From the NCBI GenBank assembly GCA_944390115.1, contig CALXOW010000023.1:1-46128 (forward strand): a stretch of DNA of 46,128 bases, given 5' to 3'. Position numbers and translations under genes: made by a program. The notes under the pieces are model-generated. The model was not told where the DNA came from and did no database searches. It saw nothing but the letters and a program-made list of their open reading frames with translations. This document shows positions 42,117 through 46,128 of this stretch, in pieces. The stretch's first letter is position 1, and every line of letters starts with the position of its first letter. The DNA is from an uncultured Anaerobiospirillum sp. Its GTDB lineage: Bacteria; Pseudomonadota; Gammaproteobacteria; Enterobacterales; Succinivibrionaceae.

Positions 42117-45100
42117 TTAGCGTTTGATGCCGTAGGCATTGCGCGCTTGATAGTTGGCGTAATGCTGGCGCTGAGGCTCCGGGGCCGCCAAGCCCGCTTG
42201 GAGCTGATTTAAGGTATCAAGCTGCTCTTGGGTCAGCGGGGCCACCGAGTTTAAGCCATTGTTGACCACTTCGTTGAGCACAGCGGTAGGGTCATCGTCC
42301 TCATAGCCCATGCCCCCAGTAAAAGGCCCGTCAATGGTGCCCATACCCAGCGGCGCGCCGAGCATATCGGCCATGCCAGGGTTCATCGCGGTACCAGCCG
42401 AGAAGTTAAGGCCCGGATTCATGCTGGCACGTGCCAAATCCTTAGCCTTAAAGCCCCCAGCAGCACCGCGCCCTGCCACCTGACCCATTTGCGCCAAGGC
42501 CTGCGAGAGCTTGCTATCTACCGGTGCGCCCATCGGGTCTGCGCCCATATTAGGGTTAGGGCTCAGCATGGCATTAAGACCACGCCCTGAGCTCTGCGGA
42601 CCACGCGCGAGCAAGGCCGCCGCACTTGGGGCCGCGCCGTAATATTCAGGCTCGGCCATCCCCATAGCTGTTCCTGACGGAGCGGCCATGCCTGGTGCCG
42701 CCATGCCTGGTGCCGCCATACCAGGAGCGGCCATGCCGGGAGCAGCCATGCCAGGAGCGGCCATAGCTGGTGCCCCTGCCGCGTTAGCCGATGGCCGCAC
42801 CGCCGGACCGCCCAGCGGACGCATTGGCGCCGTTGGCACCGCCCCAAAGCCCTCGGGCACATCCGGCACCGGCGCGATGCTCTCAGCGCCGTAAGAACCT
42901 ACGGCCTCAACCCCGCCGATCGGGGCTGGGTTCAGGGCCGCTTGCGCCGCCTGACGCCGCGCGCCGCGACGACGCAGTGGCATCATCGGTGCCCGAGGCG
43001 CCCCACTTGGCGTCGTATTCTGGGCAATAGCTTGGGTTGGACTGGAGTAAGCTGGGGTCGCGACCGCCTCAGTTTGCAGCGAGCGCAAGTCAACTTGGTC
43101 ATCTTGCGTTTGCTCGGCTAAGGCCGCCGCAATATCGCGTGCTAAGTCTTGCTGGTAGGCAGAGTCGTTCTTAAGCTGCTCCTTCTCCTCCGCACTTAAA
43201 GCCGAGACAATGGCTTGCGCCACAGAGGCGACATTAGCCTTATTGTCCGCTAAAGGCACGGCGGCCACGCGCTCCGTTTCCGCAATCAAAGCAGCGCTCA
43301 GGGCATCAAGCTCTGCGTCCCCTGTGGACGGCTGCTTCGGTTCCTGCGCCTTAGCGCGACGTCCGGCGATAATGCTGCTGGCAAGGCGCGCGGCCTCAGA
43401 GTCGTCAGCATTAGGCTGAGACTCCACAGTAGTTTGAGTGCTAAGCTCGGCAGGAGCCTGCGAGCTTGGCTCAACTTGTGGCTCGGTGCGTTGCGGCTTT
43501 TCACTGTTACGCTGCGCCCGACCAGCTTTGAGCTTGCGTACGAGCGCGCTGCGCTCATCTTCTTCGTCCGCGTTTGATTCCGCACTTGGTGCTGATGCTG
43601 AGGCTTGGGCCTTGCGCTTGCGCAGCTCTGCCTTGTTTTGCTCCAGCTTTTGCACCAAGGCTTCCTTCTCATCAAGCTCGTCGCTCTCATCACTGGCCGC
43701 ACTCGGCACAGCCTCAGGTGCGGCCTCAGGCGCCGTGACATGAGCAAACGGATCAGGTTGATCGGCCATCATGGTCTCAATGGTGGAGCGCTCAGCTTGG
43801 TCCAGGGCTTCCTCAGGGGTGCGGGGCGCGCTGGCTTTTGGTTGATCACCACTTACGCTGTGCTCGGACAAGGCCAAGGAACCGGCCGCATCTTGGGCCT
43901 GCACCGCATCAAGGCTCGCCCCTGACGGCTCACCTAAGCTTTCCCGCCATGAGACGACCTCAGGCTCAGCAAACGACAGCTGAGCCTTTTTACTGTGGGC
44001 ACTTAATTCCTCGTCGCTTAAACCGGCGGCACCTTCCACATCTAAGCCACCGTTTTGGGTGAAGTCGACTGACTCCTTGATCTTGCCGTCAGGCGCCACG
44101 TCATAGAGCAGACGCAGCTCTTCTTCACTCAAGCCGGTCTTAGCTGAGAGCTCGCTTAAGGAAATGCCTGCGGCGATATATTCGTGGGCTTTATTTAAGG
44201 TCTCGACATTGATGCCATAAGGCTTCTCGGCCTGACGTTTGCGCACGTAGTCCGGGTCATAAATCATATCGACGACCGGGGCAGTACCCTCACGGCTCTG
44301 AGCAGGCTTACGCTGGGCGCGCTGCCCTGAGACCGTGATCTTAAGATCGGCACCGGAGTCATCAGCGCCCGCACCAAAATCGATGGTCAAAGCCGGGGCA
44401 GCAGGCTGCGCACCCGACTGCGACTTAGGCTGCGCTTGCTTATCTGATTGCTGCTCGGCTTGCTTCATGGCATAGCGCGCAGTTAAGGTCGAGAGCGCAT
44501 CAAAGCGCAGCTCGTCGCTGGCTTCCTCAAACTCTTCGCCAGTTGGGGCTTGCGCTTGAGCCTCACGCGTAAACTCTTCGAGATCGCTGCCATCAGGCAT
44601 GTAGATGCCGCTATCGGGCACGTCGGCCGAGAGCGCACCTAAATCTAGGTCACTGGTAAAGTCAGCGTCGTCGGCCAGCTTAGCCGTAGCCTCAGGCTGA
44701 TCAAAGCTCGAAGCCAAGGCGGCATCGCTAAACGGATTGCTAAACTCAACCCCCAGCTCGTAGTCGTGCATTGGCCCGCTGTGCTCTTCCGTGAGCGGCA
44801 CTAAATCGTCATCAGAGAGCTCATCGGATAACACCTCAGAGCCGACCTCGTTGACGGCTTGTGCTACCGCTGCATCGGCGGCCTCTGTTGCGACCGCATC
44901 GGCGATTTGCTCGGCGGCATCGTCACCTAAATCGACGAGCTCAGCCAGATCAGACAGGTCTTCAGGAGCAGCAAGGTCCGCTGGGGCCGCAAGCGCATCA
45001 GGCTCGAGCAGGTCAGTCTCGCCCGCTACGAGCGGGTCTGCTTCTAGCGTGGCCGATTGTGAAACTGCTGATACGGCGACACCGGTTGGGTCCGAATCGT

Positions 45101-45905
45101 AGGACGCTGGGGCTGACGCTTGCGCTGATTGAGCGGCGCTGGACGCCCCGGACGCACCTGCTGCTTCGGGCGATTGCTCGGCCCTAGCGGATTGCTCTGA
45201 CCCAGCGGATTGTTCATCGTCCGGCCTGGGAAAGCTCCGAGCTGCGGCGGCACTTTCAGGTGCCCCCATACCCAACGGATTCATCGGGTCACGGCCCATG
45301 GCCACCGGTTCAGGCGCAGGGGCGCTTTGCGCGGCCAGCGAGCGCGTGAGCGAAGAGAGCCCCGAGCTGATGTCATCGTGCGATAAGGTGACCGGCGTAT
45401 CTTCGTCGATGTAATCGACCCCAGAGTCGTTCTGGTATTGTGGGGCGGCGCTGTGCTTTTTCTGCGGGGCGGCGCCGTTACCTAACATCTCTTTGATTTG
45501 GGTCAGCGACTCTTGCAGGTTTTGCTGCTCGGCAATGATGCTGGCGTAAGCCTTTTCTTGCTCTTCTGAGCTCTCGCCTACTTTGTAGTAAAGCTCGGAG
45601 ATCGCGTCCCCTAAGGTCGTGGTGGTGCCGTCGGCCTTTTTGATTTCGGTGGCGAGCGTCTCTTCCTCACCTTGAGGCAAGTTGAGTTCACCGCGCTTAC
45701 GGCGGCCGTAGAGATCGTCTAAGGACTTGGCGGTATCGTCTAATTGGGCATTGGCGCGCGTGAGCTGGGCTTGGAGCTCATCTAAGGTGTTCTCAAGGCG
45801 GGAGGCTCGACGGGCATTGAGCACAAAGGACACTAAGAGCAAGACGAGGACGGCAACCAGGCCCCCGATAAAATAGATTAAACGCAGATCGAGACCGCTA
45901 TCCAC
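42117..45905 (-). CDS. Giant single-pass membrane protein, Ala/Glu/Ser-rich, function unknown
   Basis: About 1262 residues. The GTG at 45905 has GGGGA 6 nt upstream; an in-frame TTG lies 24 nt earlier. An N-terminal membrane helix (DLRLIYFIGGLVAVLVLLLVSFVL) recalls ZipA's first helix. A coiled coil follows (about 33-140; RLENTLDELQAQLTRANAQL). Most of the rest is acidic, Ala/Ser/Glu-rich and probably disordered. One short ordered island at about residues 560-605 (NKAHEYIAAGISLSELSAKT, GLSEEELRLLYDV) looks like the helix-turn-helix end of DUF2802-type proteins. Near the C-terminus are MAAPG repeats. No ZipA FtsZ-binding domain is present. It may be a cell-envelope organiser, which is a guess. 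It is at the head of a minus-strand run with a 138-bp gap to the AAA-ATPase gene. Confidence 0.75.
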   Translation of the reverse strand: MDSGLDLRLIYFIGGLVAVLVLLLVSFVLNARRASRLENTLDELQAQLTRANAQLDDTAKSLDDLYGRRKRGELNLPQGEEETLATEIKKADGTTTTLGDAISELYYKVGESSEEQEKAYASIIAEQQNLQESLTQIKEMLGNGAAPQKKHSAAPQYQNDSGVDYIDEDTPVTLSHDDISSGLSSLTRSLAAQSAPAPEPVAMGRDPMNPLGMGAPESAAAARSFPRPDDEQSAGSEQSARAEQSPEAAGASGASSAAQSAQASAPASYDSDPTGVAVSAVSQSATLEADPLVAGETDLLEPDALAAPADLAAPEDLSDLAELVDLGDDAAEQIADAVATEAADAAVAQAVNEVGSEVLSDELSDDDLVPLTEEHSGPMHDYELGVEFSNPFSDAALASSFDQPEATAKLADDADFTSDLDLGALSADVPDSGIYMPDGSDLEEFTREAQAQAPTGEEFEEASDELRFDALSTLTARYAMKQAEQQSDKQAQPKSQSGAQPAAPALTIDFGAGADDSGADLKITVSGQRAQRKPAQSREGTAPVVDMIYDPDYVRKRQAEKPYGINVETLNKAHEYIAAGISLSELSAKTGLSEEELRLLYDVAPDGKIKESVDFTQNGGLDVEGAAGLSDEELSAHSKKAQLSFAEPEVVSWRESLGEPSGASLDAVQAQDAAGSLALSEHSVSGDQPKASAPRTPEEALDQAERSTIETMMADQPDPFAHVTAPEAAPEAVPSAASDESDELDEKEALVQKLEQNKAELRKRKAQASASAPSAESNADEEDERSALVRKLKAGRAQRNSEKPQRTEPQVEPSSQAPAELSTQTTVESQPNADDSEAARLASSIIAGRRAKAQEPKQPSTGDAELDALSAALIAETERVAAVPLADNKANVASVAQAIVSALSAEEKEQLKNDSAYQQDLARDIAAALAEQTQDDQVDLRSLQTEAVATPAYSSPTQAIAQNTTPSGAPRAPMMPLRRRGARRQAAQAALNPAPIGGVEAVGSYGAESIAPVPDVPEGFGAVPTAPMRPLGGPAVRPSANAAGAPAMAAPGMAAPGMAAPGMAAPGMAAPGMAAPSGTAMGMAEPEYYGAAPSAAALLARGPQSSGRGLNAMLSPNPNMGADPMGAPVDSKLSQALAQMGQVAGRGAAGGFKAKDLARASMNPGLNFSAGTAMNPGMADMLGAPLGMGTIDGPFTGGMGYEDDDPTAVLNEVVNNGLNSVAPLTQEQLDTLNQLQAGLAAPEPQRQHYANYQARNAYGIKR
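42681..42770 (-). repeat. 15-bp tandem repeat coding for MAAPG
   Basis: Six units of 15 bp encode MAAPG five times and a sixth MAAPS within the giant protein (about residues 1045-1075). Units differ at synonymous positions (CCTGGTGCC, CCAGGAGCG, CCGGGAGCA), so the array is not brand new. In-frame length variation between strains would be expected. Confidence 0.85.
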
Positions 45906-46128
45906 AGCTATTCCCCACACCAGAGCCAAGGTCCGTGGGGCTCCAGCACATTAAGTGAAAAAACCTGTTATCAGTCTGTCCTTACGGACAATTAGCCTGA
46001 CACTAAAGGCATTCAGTATAGCACGAACGCCATTTTCTCAGGCGGGCCCCTCCAGGTTTGTCTCATCTTAATTAGCGTCGCTAATGCCGTACAATACTTG
46101 TGACAGGAGTTCCTTGCTTTTAACGACC
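45906..46128. other. Window end: upstream region and possible start of a rightward gene
   Basis: TGTCC-TTAC-GGACA (a small inverted repeat) lies near 45977. TACAAT at 46090-46095 followed by AGGAG at 46105-46109 suggests that a rightward gene begins at or beyond the window edge, possibly with TTG at 46114. Too little sequence to identify it. Confidence 0.3.

Noticed and set aside
1-46128. tRNA, rRNA, prophage or integrase genes
   Set aside because: I looked for tRNA T-loop patterns (GTTCGAATC-like), rRNA blocks and integrase or transposase motifs and saw none that I could support.

Overview
The window looks like part of a chromosome from a Gram-negative gammaproteobacterium, most likely a gut or rumen member of the Succinivibrionaceae (Succinivibrio/Anaerobiospirillum type). 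The grounds are a LamB/ScrY-type outer-membrane porin, close relatives of enterobacterial YidE, LacI and the galactofuranose transporter YtfQ-YtfR-YtfT-YjfF, CRP-like sites, and two AAA-ATPase/PD-(D/E)XK proteins of a type I associate with this group. The family assignment is inference; no rRNA, tRNA or other marker gene is present.

Left part (1-11 kb): a small membrane protein and a YidE/AspT-type transporter; a minus-strand glycosidase cluster (GH5, GH43, then a DUF1349 protein), all without signal peptides and so presumably cytoplasmic; a divergent LacI-family regulator behind a short tandem-repeat tract; a 14-TM drug/metabolite exporter; and a protein made of two fused GNAT domains. A non-coding 0.38-kb element with long terminal inverted repeats and internal palindromes follows (11284-11665).

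Centre (11.9-21 kb): a galactan-utilisation block. A porin with a periplasmic coiled coil (lamB-like) and an MsmX/MalK-type ATPase are on the minus strand. Divergent from them is ganS-ganP-ganQ-ganB (binding protein, two permeases, lipoprotein GH53 endo-galactanase). Together they describe surface or periplasmic cleavage of beta-1,4-galactan, porin entry and ABC import of galacto-oligosaccharides. No beta-galactosidase is present in the window.

Right-centre (21-35 kb): an AAA-ATPase/nuclease-like protein, a 129-nt cloverleaf-like inverted-repeat element, a close LacI relative, an MglB-like binding protein, an L-ribulokinase-like FGGY kinase, and ytfQ-ytfR-ytfT-yjfF for furanose sugars. A recurring operator (TTCCGTAAACGNTTACGGAA-like) lies upstream of the mglB-like gene, twice upstream of ytfR, and between ytfQ and anmK, suggesting one LacI-family regulon.

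Right end (35-46 kb): an anhydro-MurNAc kinase with an unrecognised N-terminal domain, a membrane metallophosphoesterase with a very long disordered tail, a decayed 3' end of a restriction-modification enzyme, a second AAA-ATPase/nuclease-like protein directly upstream of that remnant, and a 1262-residue single-pass membrane protein of low complexity.

The most unusual items are the inverted-repeat element, the cloverleaf-like element, the paired AAA-ATPase/nuclease proteins with the restriction-enzyme relic, the AnmK fusion, and a terminator that overlaps a promoter in front of ganB.
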